Below are positions 25,077 to 32,676 of a stretch of DNA of 64,000 nucleotides, piece after piece; position 1 is the stretch's first letter; every line of letters starts with the position of its first letter. Origin of the DNA: Paenibacillus tengchongensis (GTDB lineage: Bacteria; Bacillota; Bacilli; Paenibacillales; Paenibacillaceae); assembly GCF_008973665.1 (NCBI RefSeq), contig NZ_WACP01000003.1, forward strand, positions 186,001 to 250,000. The letters are read 5' to 3'. A program made the position numbers and the translations under genes. The notes beneath the pieces are model-generated. The model made no database searches and was not told the DNA's origin. It saw only the letters and a program-made list of their open reading frames with translations.

Positions 25077-27500
25077 ATGTCAGCTGCACGCAAACAACTG
25101 GTACTCGTCGGCAACGGAATGGCGGGCGTCCGCACGATTGAGCATTTGCTGAAACTGGCTCCGGAGGCGTACGACATCACCATTATCGGCGCGGAGCCGC
25201 ATCCCAACTATAACCGGATCATGCTGTCCTCCGTCCTCGCCGGCGGGGCAAACATGGAAGAAATCATCATCAATTCTTATGAATGGTACAGCAGCAACGG
25301 CATTACCCTCCATACCGGCCATATGGTGACAAGCATTGATACAGAGAACCGGAGGGTGCATACCGATCAGGGAGTGGCGGCCCACTACGATGAGCTGATC
25401 CTGGCGACCGGCTCCAATCCGTTCATGCTGCCGCTGCCGGGAGCGGATAAGGAAGGCGTGATTGCATTCCGCGATATCAACGACTGCCACATGATGCAGG
25501 AGGCTTCCCGGACGTTTAAGAAGGCCCTGGTCATCGGCGGCGGGCTGCTGGGACTGGAGGCGGCGCGGGGCCTGCTGCATTTAGGAATGGAAGTGTCCGT
25601 GGTGCACCTGCACGATTACATCATGGAGCGCCAACTGGATGAGACGGCGGCCGTGATGCTCCGCAAGGAGCTGGAAGCGCAGGGGATGAAGTTTCTGCTG
25701 AAGAAGCAATCCGAAGCGATTCTCGGCAAAAAAAGAGTCAAAGGCCTTCTGTTCGCAGACGGCGAAACGGCCGAGGCGGACCTGATTGTGATGGCGGTCG
25801 GCATCAAGCCGAATGTGGAGCTGGCCCGGCAAAGCGGCATCGCCGTGAACCGCGGAATCATAGTGGACGACTACATGAAGACGAATATTCCCGGCATTTC
25901 TGCGGTGGGGGAATGCGCGGAGCACCGCGGCATCGCCTACGGACTGGTCGCGCCGCTGTATGAGCAGGGCGCCGTGCTGGCGAAGAGGCTGGCAGGAGCG
26001 GCTACAGACGGCTACGAAGGTTCGGTGACCTCCACCAAGCTGAAGGTGTCCGGCGTCGATGTGTTCTCGGCCGGGCAGTTCACGGAGCAGCCGGGAACCC
26101 GGGCGCTGCGGGTCCAGGATGAGCTGGACGGAACGTATAAGAAGCTGGTGATCCAAGGCGACAAGCTGGTCGGGGCGGTATTGTTCGGCGACACGGGCGA
26201 CGGAGCGGAGCTGTTCTCCATTATCAAGAAAGGCGAAAGCATCCAGGGCCGGGAAAAAGAACTCCTGCTCGGCATTCCCGGCGGCGTGCCCGCCAGGGGC
26301 AGCCGTCTCGCGGCCATGGCCGACGACGAGATCATCTGCGGCTGCAACGGCGTCTCCAAGGGGACGATTGCCGAAGCGATTCAGACCGGCGGCTGCACCA
26401 GCGTCGGCCAGATCAAGGCCTGCACTAAAGCGTCCGCATCCTGCGGCGGGTGCAAGCCGCTGGTGGAAGAGATGCTGCAGCTGTATGCCGGGGACAATGC
26501 GGTCACAGTCAAAGAAGGCATCTGCGGCTGCACTTCACTCACCCGCGATGAGATCGTCGCCGAGATGAAGCGGATGGAGCTGAAGACGGTCAAGGAAGTG
26601 ATGCATGTGCTGGATTGGAGCAATCCGGAGGGCTGCGCCAAATGCCGTCCTTCTCTCAATTACTACCTCGGTATGCTGTGGCCGGAGGATTACATTGACG
26701 AGAAGGAATCGCGCTTCACGAACGAACGCTATCACGCCAATATTCAGAAGGATGGTACCTACTCCGTTGTGCCGCGGATCTACGGCGGGGTCACCTCTCC
26801 GGCGGAGCTGATCAAGATCGCGGAGATCGCCGCCAAATATGACGTCCCGATAGTCAAGTTCACCGGCGGACAGCGGCTCGACCTGCTCGGCGTGAAGAAG
26901 GAGGACCTTCCGAAGATGTGGGAGGAGCTGGATATGCCTTCAGGGCATGCCTACGGCAAGACGCTGCGTACGGTCAAGACCTGCGTCGGTTCGACCTTTT
27001 GCCGGTTCGGCACCCAGGATTCCATCGGCATGGGCATCCGGCTGGAGCAGACGTTCGAGCGGCTGAACACCCCGGCCAAGGTCAAGCTGGCCGTCTCCGG
27101 CTGCCCCCGCAACTGTGCGGAAGCGACGATCAAGGATTTCGGCGTCGTCGCCATCGACGGCGGCTGGGAGCTGCATGTCGGCGGCAACGGCGGTGTGCAT
27201 GTGCGGGCGACAGACCTCTTGTGTGTTGTGAAGACGGATGACGAAGTGCTGGAATGGGCGTCCGCCTTCCTGCAGTATTACCGCGAGAATGCGGCCTGGA
27301 ACGAACGCACGTCGCAGTGGGTGGAGCGCGTCGGCCTGGACAGCATCAAGGCGGCGCTGGAATCCCGCGAGGAGCGGCTGGCGCTGCAGGAGCGGATTCT
27401 GAAGACGCTCAGCCTGACCACCGATCCGTGGAAGCAAATCGTGAACGAGCCGGAGCTGCGCAAAAATTTCGAGCCGATTCCGCAAGCGGAAACGGTATAA
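25077..27500 (+). CDS. nirB: Assimilatory nitrite reductase [NAD(P)H] large subunit
   Basis: The 807-residue enzyme reduces nitrite to ammonia in the cytoplasm. Domain order: FAD/NAD(P)H oxidoreductase (1-about 400, LVLVGNGMAG and KALVIGGGLLGLEAARG), two BFD-like [2Fe-2S] modules (CGCNGVSKG...CGGC; CGCTSLTRDE...CAKC), and the siroheme/[4Fe-4S] reductase part with TCVGSTFC and SGCPRNCAEA (CX5C and CX3C). ATG 25077 follows GAGAGGAGAG; an in-frame ATG at 24972 lies inside the regulatory hairpin and is rejected. It leads an operon with the Rieske subunit, a transporter and siroheme methyltransferase, under GlnR/TnrA-type and ANTAR control. Confidence 0.96.
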   Translation: MSAARKQLVLVGNGMAGVRTIEHLLKLAPEAYDITIIGAEPHPNYNRIMLSSVLAGGANMEEIIINSYEWYSSNGITLHTGHMVTSIDTENRRVHTDQGVAAHYDELILATGSNPFMLPLPGADKEGVIAFRDINDCHMMQEASRTFKKALVIGGGLLGLEAARGLLHLGMEVSVVHLHDYIMERQLDETAAVMLRKELEAQGMKFLLKKQSEAILGKKRVKGLLFADGETAEADLIVMAVGIKPNVELARQSGIAVNRGIIVDDYMKTNIPGISAVGECAEHRGIAYGLVAPLYEQGAVLAKRLAGAATDGYEGSVTSTKLKVSGVDVFSAGQFTEQPGTRALRVQDELDGTYKKLVIQGDKLVGAVLFGDTGDGAELFSIIKKGESIQGREKELLLGIPGGVPARGSRLAAMADDEIICGCNGVSKGTIAEAIQTGGCTSVGQIKACTKASASCGGCKPLVEEMLQLYAGDNAVTVKEGICGCTSLTRDEIVAEMKRMELKTVKEVMHVLDWSNPEGCAKCRPSLNYYLGMLWPEDYIDEKESRFTNERYHANIQKDGTYSVVPRIYGGVTSPAELIKIAEIAAKYDVPIVKFTGGQRLDLLGVKKEDLPKMWEELDMPSGHAYGKTLRTVKTCVGSTFCRFGTQDSIGMGIRLEQTFERLNTPAKVKLAVSGCPRNCAEATIKDFGVVAIDGGWELHVGGNGGVHVRATDLLCVVKTDDEVLEWASAFLQYYRENAAWNERTSQWVERVGLDSIKAALESREERLALQERILKTLSLTTDPWKQIVNEPELRKNFEPIPQAETV

Positions 27501-27521
27501 ACCATACAGGAGGGGTTAGCC

Positions 27522-27839
27522 ATGACGATGACCAAGGTGCTTGTCGGCAATGTAGCGGATATCGACATCCGGGGCTCGCGCAAGGTGCAGATGGGCGGGC
27601 TGGAAATTGCGCTGTTCCGTCTCAGCAGCGGGGAAGTGCGGGCGGTGGAGAATAAATGCCCCCACAAAGGCGGGCTGTTATCGGAAGGGATGGTCTGCGG
27701 CTCTAAGGTGCACTGTCCGTTGCATGACTGGCGGATTGAGCTGGGCAGCGGCGAGGTGCAGGCCCCGGATACCGGACATGTCAAGACCTACGAGGTGGAA
27801 ATTGAGCAGGGCAGCGGCCGCATCTATCTGACGCTTTAA
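27522..27839 (+). CDS. nirD: Nitrite reductase small subunit, Rieske-type
   Basis: A 105-residue Rieske [2Fe-2S]-fold protein with both ligand boxes, CPHKGG and CPLHDW (CXH and CXXH). It is the partner of NirB/NasD in NAD(P)H-dependent nitrite reduction. ATG 27522 is preceded by AGGAGGGG, 21 bases after the nirB stop. Complete in length for NirD. Confidence 0.95.
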   Translation: MTMTKVLVGNVADIDIRGSRKVQMGGLEIALFRLSSGEVRAVENKCPHKGGLLSEGMVCGSKVHCPLHDWRIELGSGEVQAPDTGHVKTYEVEIEQGSGRIYLTL

Positions 27840-27868
27840 CACCAACAATGGAGCAGGGGGAGAAGTCC

Positions 27869-28738
27869 ATGGATTATGTAAAACCAAATGAAGTGCTGTC
27901 CGCGATGATCGACGCCGGCAAAGCCAAGGCGGAATTGAGCGTCCTGCAGCTGGTCGTGCGCGGCGCCCTCGGCGGAGCGATTCTGGCCTGCGCGACAACC
28001 CTGGCTTATACCGCTACTGCCCAGACGGGTCTGCCTCTGGTGGGCGCCATCCTGTTCCCCGTCGGATTCGTGATGATTATTCTTTTGGGCCTTGAACTGG
28101 TCACAGGCAGCTTCGCGCTGGTTCCCTTGGCGGTACTGGAGAAGCGCACGACCACCCCGCGCATGCTGCGCAACTTCTTCTGGGTCATTATCGGGCACTT
28201 GCTGGGCTGCGCGGCTTACGCCGCGCTGTACGGCCTTACCTTAACCAAGATGGGCACGGATATGTCGAATCCGCTGGTTCAGACCTTGATCACAACGAGC
28301 GAGGCCAAGACTGTGGCCTACCAGGCGATGGGCGGCGACGGTATCCTGCTGGCGTTCATCAAGGCGGTGCTCTGCAACTGGATGGTAACGCTCGGCGCCG
28401 TGCTGGCGATGACCTCCAAATCGACCGCCGGCAAGATCGCGGCGATGTGGCTGCCGATCCTGACCTTTTTTGCCCAGGGCTTCGAGCATACGGTGGTCAA
28501 TTTCTTCGTCATTCCGGCAGGCATGCTCCTGGGCGCTCCGGTCACTTTCTCCGACTGGTGGGTCTGGAACGGCGTGCCGGTGCTGCTGGGCAACTTCGCC
28601 GGAGGCATGCTGTTCACAGGCATGCTGCTGTATCTGTCGCATAAGGGACTGAAGCAGGGGTCACCGCTTGTGGATTTGCCGCTGCGGAGCGAAGAAGCCG
28701 TCGCCGTCAAGGCCCCGGTCCTGGAGAAAAGCCTATGA
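27869..28738 (+). CDS. nirC: Formate/nitrite transporter family protein (NirC-like)
   Basis: The 289-residue protein has six membrane helices with the FNT pattern (GALGGAILACATTLAYTA; GFVMIILLGLELVTGSFALV; VLCNWMVTLGAV; FFAQGFEHTVVNFF). FNT channels carry formate or nitrite; placement between nitrite reductase and siroheme synthesis genes points to nitrite. ATG 27869 follows GGGGGAGAA. The last codons overlap the start of cobA by four bases. Confidence 0.92.
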   Translation: MDYVKPNEVLSAMIDAGKAKAELSVLQLVVRGALGGAILACATTLAYTATAQTGLPLVGAILFPVGFVMIILLGLELVTGSFALVPLAVLEKRTTTPRMLRNFFWVIIGHLLGCAAYAALYGLTLTKMGTDMSNPLVQTLITTSEAKTVAYQAMGGDGILLAFIKAVLCNWMVTLGAVLAMTSKSTAGKIAAMWLPILTFFAQGFEHTVVNFFVIPAGMLLGAPVTFSDWWVWNGVPVLLGNFAGGMLFTGMLLYLSHKGLKQGSPLVDLPLRSEEAVAVKAPVLEKSL

Positions 28739-29502
28739 GACCAGGAATGATTTCGATTGTCGGGGCGGGCCCTGGCGATCCTGAACTGATTACGGTAAAA
28801 GCGCTGCGCCGGATCCAAAGCGCGGATGTCATTCTGTATGACCGGCTGGTGAATGAGGAGCTGCTGGAATCCGCCCGGCCCGAAGCGCTGCGCATTTATT
28901 GCGGCAAGGCGCCCGGGCGGCATTCCATGCCCCAGGAAGCGATAGAGCGCCTGATGCTGGAGCATGCAGCCATGGGCAAGCATGTGGTTCGCCTCAAGGG
29001 CGGCGACCCGCTCGTCTTCGGACGGGGCGGGGAGGAGGCGCTGGCCGCTGCCGCAGCGGGAATCGCGTATGAGCTCATCCCCGGCATTACGTCGGCCATC
29101 GGGGCGGCGGCTTCCGCCGGCATTCCGCTGACCCACCGGGGCGCTGCCGCCTCCTTCGCGGTAGTGACCGGCAGCCGCTGTCAGGAGCACAGCGCTCCGG
29201 TGAATTGGGCAGCGCTGGCCCATGGCGCCGATACGCTGGTGATTTACATGGGCATGGCGAACCTCGGCGAGATTCGCGCGCAGCTGCTTCAGCACGGCAA
29301 GAGCGCAAGCACCCCCGCCGCGCTGATTGAGAACGGCACGACCGCAAGGGAACGGACAGTGACGGGTACGCTCGGGACCATCGACAAGCTTGCGGCGGTT
29401 ATGAAAATCAGCAATCCGGCGCTGATTGTGATCGGTGAAGCGGTGAAGGTGCGGGAGCAGCTGCTTAGCTTGCAGCAAGAGGTGCGCGCGCAGATTGGCT
29501 AG
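28735..29502 (+). CDS. cobA: Uroporphyrinogen-III C-methyltransferase (siroheme synthesis)
   Basis: A 255-residue SUMT with the family signatures ISIVGAGPGDPELITVKA, RLKGGDPLVFGRGGEE and PGITSAIGAAASAGIPLTHR. It methylates uroporphyrinogen III at C2 and C7 to give precorrin-2, the precursor of the siroheme used by NirB. Its ATG overlaps the nirC stop (ATGA). The C-terminal CysG oxidase/chelatase part is absent, so another enzyme must finish siroheme. It is the last gene of the operon. Confidence 0.95.
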   Translation: MRPGMISIVGAGPGDPELITVKALRRIQSADVILYDRLVNEELLESARPEALRIYCGKAPGRHSMPQEAIERLMLEHAAMGKHVVRLKGGDPLVFGRGGEEALAAAAAGIAYELIPGITSAIGAAASAGIPLTHRGAAASFAVVTGSRCQEHSAPVNWAALAHGADTLVIYMGMANLGEIRAQLLQHGKSASTPAALIENGTTARERTVTGTLGTIDKLAAVMKISNPALIVIGEAVKVREQLLSLQQEVRAQIG

Positions 29503-29530
29503 AGTCCAGAGTGATGATTGTCACAAATAA

Positions 29531-29546
29531 TGTGACCATAGTCACA
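29531..29546 (+). promoter_or_regulatory. CRP/FNR-type palindrome upstream of the HesB-like gene
   Basis: TGTGACCATAGTCACA matches TGTGA-N6-TCACA, the Fnr/Crp consensus in Bacilli. It sits ten bases before a TTGAAC (29556) / CATAAT (29580) promoter with an 18-base spacer, that is near position -53. A further GTCAC lies just upstream. Confidence 0.6.
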
Positions 29547-29635
29547 CTGCAAAGGTTGAACTTGGGGCTATACTTGCGCCATAATAGAGATGTAGTACTA
29601 GATATGGCATCCTGTAGCTGAAGGAGCGAGTAGCT

Positions 29636-29956
29636 ATGCATATTCAATTGGACCCGTTGACGGAAGGCCGGCTGAGAGAGAGTCTGGGCGGCAGACCGGG
29701 ATATTTTAAAATCTTCTACGATACCGAGGATTGCGGCTGCAACGGTATGCTGGTCATCCGCATTGTCGATGAGCCAAGCCCGACGGACATCCGCTTCCAG
29801 GAAGAGCCGTTTGTGTTCCTGTGCGACCGCCAGCAGGAGCAGCAGTTTGACCCGGTGCTGCGGATTGAGGCTGATCCCGGTTATCCTTCCTTTAAAGTGA
29901 CCAGTGACGCTGCGCTGTACGGCAGCAACATCCGCATCCAGGATAAGCGTAAATAA
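29636..29956 (+). CDS. HesB/IscA-like iron-sulfur cluster biosynthesis family protein
   Basis: The 106-residue protein belongs to the HesB-like (YqkB-type) family. A Cys pair appears in YDTEDCGCNGML, but the C-terminal CGC motif of true IscA is missing, so cluster binding may differ. ATG 29636 follows GAAGGAGCG. It stands alone behind an FNR-like palindrome, which suggests control by oxygen or redox state. It converges on the SDR gene at 30044 across a hairpin at 29969-30007. Confidence 0.8.
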   Translation: MHIQLDPLTEGRLRESLGGRPGYFKIFYDTEDCGCNGMLVIRIVDEPSPTDIRFQEEPFVFLCDRQQEQQFDPVLRIEADPGYPSFKVTSDAALYGSNIRIQDKRK

Positions 29957-29968
29957 GCACGTGTTAAC

Positions 29969-30008
29969 CAAAGAGCCGTTGTCCCGGATAAAGGGAACAA
30001 CGGCTCTG
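29969..30008. terminator. Long hairpin between convergent genes
   Basis: AGAGCCGTTGTCCC pairs perfectly with GGGAACAACGGCTCT across a short loop. There is no clear T-run on either side, so it is a weak or Rho-assisted bidirectional terminator between the HesB-like gene and the SDR gene. Confidence 0.55.
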
Positions 30009-30043
30009 CCTGCATTTGGGGCCGGGTGCTCACGCCGGCTTGC

Positions 30044-30802
30044 TCAGTAGGCCGACCAGCCGCCGTCGGCGGTGACGACCGTGCCGTTAATGAAGCTGGA
30101 CGCATCCGAGGCGAGGAATAAGGCCAGCGCCGCGATCTGCTCCGGCTTGCCGGTCGCCGGATTGAGCGCCAGTCCGGGCTGCGTGCGGCCCATGCCGAAT
30201 TCATTGATCCCGGTCATCGACGCGCCGATATTGGTCTCGACGCCGCCCGGAGCGATGGCATTGCAGCGGATGCCCGACTTGGCATACATAAACCCGGTGT
30301 TCTTGGTGAAGCCGACCACCGCATGTTTGGTTGCGGTATAGGTGGCCCCGGCCCGCGCGCCGTACAGCCCGCCGACCGAAGCCACGTTGATGATGACGCC
30401 GTACTGCTTCTCCAGGAAGACCGGCAGCGCCTTGCGGGTGGCCCGCATCACCGAAGTTGTGTTCACCGCAAAGATCCGTTCCCAGTTCTCATCCTTGATG
30501 TCCCCGGCCGGCTCGAAATTGTCCATGATGCCGGCATTGTTGACCAGAATGTCGAGCGTGCCGTATGTGCTGACCGCCGTATCAATCAGACGCCCGATAT
30601 CGGCCTCGGCCGCCACATCGGTTTTGACGGCCAATGCGTCTCCGCCGTCCGCCTTGATGGCCTCCGCCACCGCACCGGCCGCTTCTTCGTGAATATCGGA
30701 GACGACCACCTTGGCCCCTTCTTTGGCATACAGCACCGCAATGGCTTTGCCCATGCCGGACGCCGCACCTGTAACGATCGCCACTTTACCCTTAAGCTGC
30801 AT
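30044..30802 (-). CDS. SDR family NAD(P)-dependent oxidoreductase (copy 1)
   Basis: The 252-residue classical SDR has the cofactor loop TGAASGMGKAIA, NNAG, the catalytic Tyr/Lys in YTATKHAVV and the catalytic Ser in NVASVGG. The substrate is unknown. ATG 30802 follows GGAGGAG. It is roughly three-quarters or more identical by eye to the next gene at 31060, including the whole C-terminus TADGGWSAY, so this is a tandem duplication. The two lie 257 bases apart, both on the minus strand. Confidence 0.92.
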   Translation of the reverse strand: MQLKGKVAIVTGAASGMGKAIAVLYAKEGAKVVVSDIHEEAAGAVAEAIKADGGDALAVKTDVAAEADIGRLIDTAVSTYGTLDILVNNAGIMDNFEPAGDIKDENWERIFAVNTTSVMRATRKALPVFLEKQYGVIINVASVGGLYGARAGATYTATKHAVVGFTKNTGFMYAKSGIRCNAIAPGGVETNIGASMTGINEFGMGRTQPGLALNPATGKPEQIAALALFLASDASSFINGTVVTADGGWSAY

Positions 30803-31059
30803 AAGGAACTCCTCCATTGAATCGAATTTGCAATGATCTTCCAGCTATCAGTATCTATAGATTCTATTTCTTTTATTCCGTCTATTGCTGACCGGGTGTG
30901 ACGGATATGGGGATTTATCAGGTGGTCAACCCCGGTGCAAGGGAGGTGATTCATAGCTGTCTTGAATGTTTGCTGACAAGCGGACGCGAAAGAGCGATTG
31001 GAACCGCAAATAAGCCGCCAATATCCACGGGCGGCCCAAGTTCTGCAGAATCTATAAGA

Positions 31060-31818
31060 TCAATAAGCGCTCCAGCCGCCGTCGGCGGTGATTACGGTGC
31101 CGTTCACAAAGCTTCCCTCGTCGGAAGCGAGGAACAGTGCGACCTTGGCGATTTCCTCCGGCTTGCCAAGCCGCGGGTTAAGGCCTAAGCCCGGCTGGGT
31201 TCTGGCCATGCCGAATTCGCTGATGCGGGTCATCGACGCGCTGATGTTGGTTTCCACGCTGCCCGGCGCAATGGCATTGCAGCGGATGCCCTGCTGGGCA
31301 TACATAAATCCGGTGTTCCGGGTAAAGCCGACGACCGCATGCTTGGACGCGGTGTAGGTGGCTCCGGCGCGTGCGCCGTTCAGCCCGCCGGCGGAAGCGA
31401 CATTGACGATGACGCCGCTTTGCCGTTCCAGGAAGATCGGCAGCACTTTGCGGGTGGCCCGCATCACGGAGGTGGTGTTCACGGCGAAGATCCGCTCCCA
31501 GTTCGCGTCCTCAATCTCGCCGGCCGGCTCGAAATTGTCCATGATCCCGGCGTTGTTGACCAGAATATCCACGGTGCCGTAGGTGCTGACAGCGCTGTCA
31601 ATCAAGTGCTGGATATCTTCTTCGACGGCGACGTTGGTCTTGACGGCAACCGCTTCGCCGCCTGAGGCCTTAATTTGCTCCGCAGTGTTCTCAGCCGCCT
31701 CCAGGTTGATATCGGATACGATTACTTTGGCGCCTTCCTGCGCATACAGAATGGCAATGGCTTTACCCATGCCCGAAGCGGCTCCTGTTACCACGGCTAC
31801 TTTGTCCTGAAGCTTCAT
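31060..31818 (-). CDS. SDR family NAD(P)-dependent oxidoreductase (copy 2)
   Basis: The 252-residue paralogue of the gene at 30044 has the same motifs: TGAASGMGKAIAILYA, NNAGIMDNFEPAGE, NVASAGG and YTASK. ATG 31818 follows GGAGGG. It is divergent from a TetR-family gene at 32032, and the 213-base space between them is AT-rich and contains the palindrome-like TTAATTTTAATTAA, a plausible place for the TetR operator. SDR genes beside a TetR regulator are commonly controlled by it. Confidence 0.92.
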   Translation of the reverse strand: MKLQDKVAVVTGAASGMGKAIAILYAQEGAKVIVSDINLEAAENTAEQIKASGGEAVAVKTNVAVEEDIQHLIDSAVSTYGTVDILVNNAGIMDNFEPAGEIEDANWERIFAVNTTSVMRATRKVLPIFLERQSGVIVNVASAGGLNGARAGATYTASKHAVVGFTRNTGFMYAQQGIRCNAIAPGSVETNISASMTRISEFGMARTQPGLGLNPRLGKPEEIAKVALFLASDEGSFVNGTVITADGGWSAY

Positions 31819-32031
31819 CTATAATACCCTCCATCTCTTAGTAGGGGTTCCGGTACAAATCTGCCTGAGTGCTGCACTCCCCGGCTTGCATCCCCTAGTC
31901 TCAAATTTAGTATAATTAATTTTAATTAATATCTTCAATATGCAAAATTGAGTATGATTGTTTGTTAACGAACAGATTTTTGCTTTTTGTTGATTTTCTA
32001 TCCAGAAGCTTGCGGAGGAGGCAAGGGCGCG

Positions 32032-32649
32032 ATGACTACAGCTCCGGTCCAGGACAGACGGATTCACAAATCCAAGGCGGCCCTCAAGGAAGCTTTGATT
32101 CATCTGTTGCAGCAGAAGGAATTCCGGATGATTTCCATTACGGACATTGTGCAGGAGGCGGATTTGAACCGCGGAACTTTTTATAAGCATTATCAATATA
32201 AGGAAGAGCTGTTGGAGGACATCTCCCGCGATGTGCTGGCGGATTTGATTCATTCTTACCGTGAGCCTTACGAGGGCAGCGATACCTTTGAAATCGGCAA
32301 AATGGGTGCAAGCGGCATCAAAATCTTTGACCATGTGCAAAGGCACGCCTATTTCTATACACTCAGCATCCGCTCCAGTGCGCTGGCCGCATTCCGGGAA
32401 CAGATGATTCTTGTGCTGAAAAAGCTCTCGCTGCAGGATCTCGGCGATTCGCCGCGCCGGCCCGAGCAACTCGACCGCGGGCTGCTGGCCGGCTATCATG
32501 CCTATGCCATTCTTGGTATGATAATGGAATGGGTCAATGACGGGTTTAGACACAGTCCGGCTTATATGGCGGAGCAGCTGGCACAGATTGTGCAGCTGGA
32601 TACAACGGATGTCATTATCAGGCCCCACATTGCCGAGCTGCGCGGCTAA
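32032..32649 (+). CDS. TetR/AcrR family transcriptional regulator
   Basis: The 205-residue protein has an N-terminal HTH (KSKAALKEALIHLLQQ; ISITDIVQEADLNRGTFYKH) and a C-terminal TetR_C-type domain with a conserved final helix. I use ATG 32032; an upstream in-frame ATG at 31987 has no ribosome site. It is divergent from the SDR gene and lies 27 bases before an FGGY kinase, so it may control either side. The effector is unknown. Confidence 0.87.
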   Translation: MTTAPVQDRRIHKSKAALKEALIHLLQQKEFRMISITDIVQEADLNRGTFYKHYQYKEELLEDISRDVLADLIHSYREPYEGSDTFEIGKMGASGIKIFDHVQRHAYFYTLSIRSSALAAFREQMILVLKKLSLQDLGDSPRRPEQLDRGLLAGYHAYAILGMIMEWVNDGFRHSPAYMAEQLAQIVQLDTTDVIIRPHIAELRG

Positions 32650-32676
32650 AGCCGGCTGGAACAGGGAGAGTATGCG

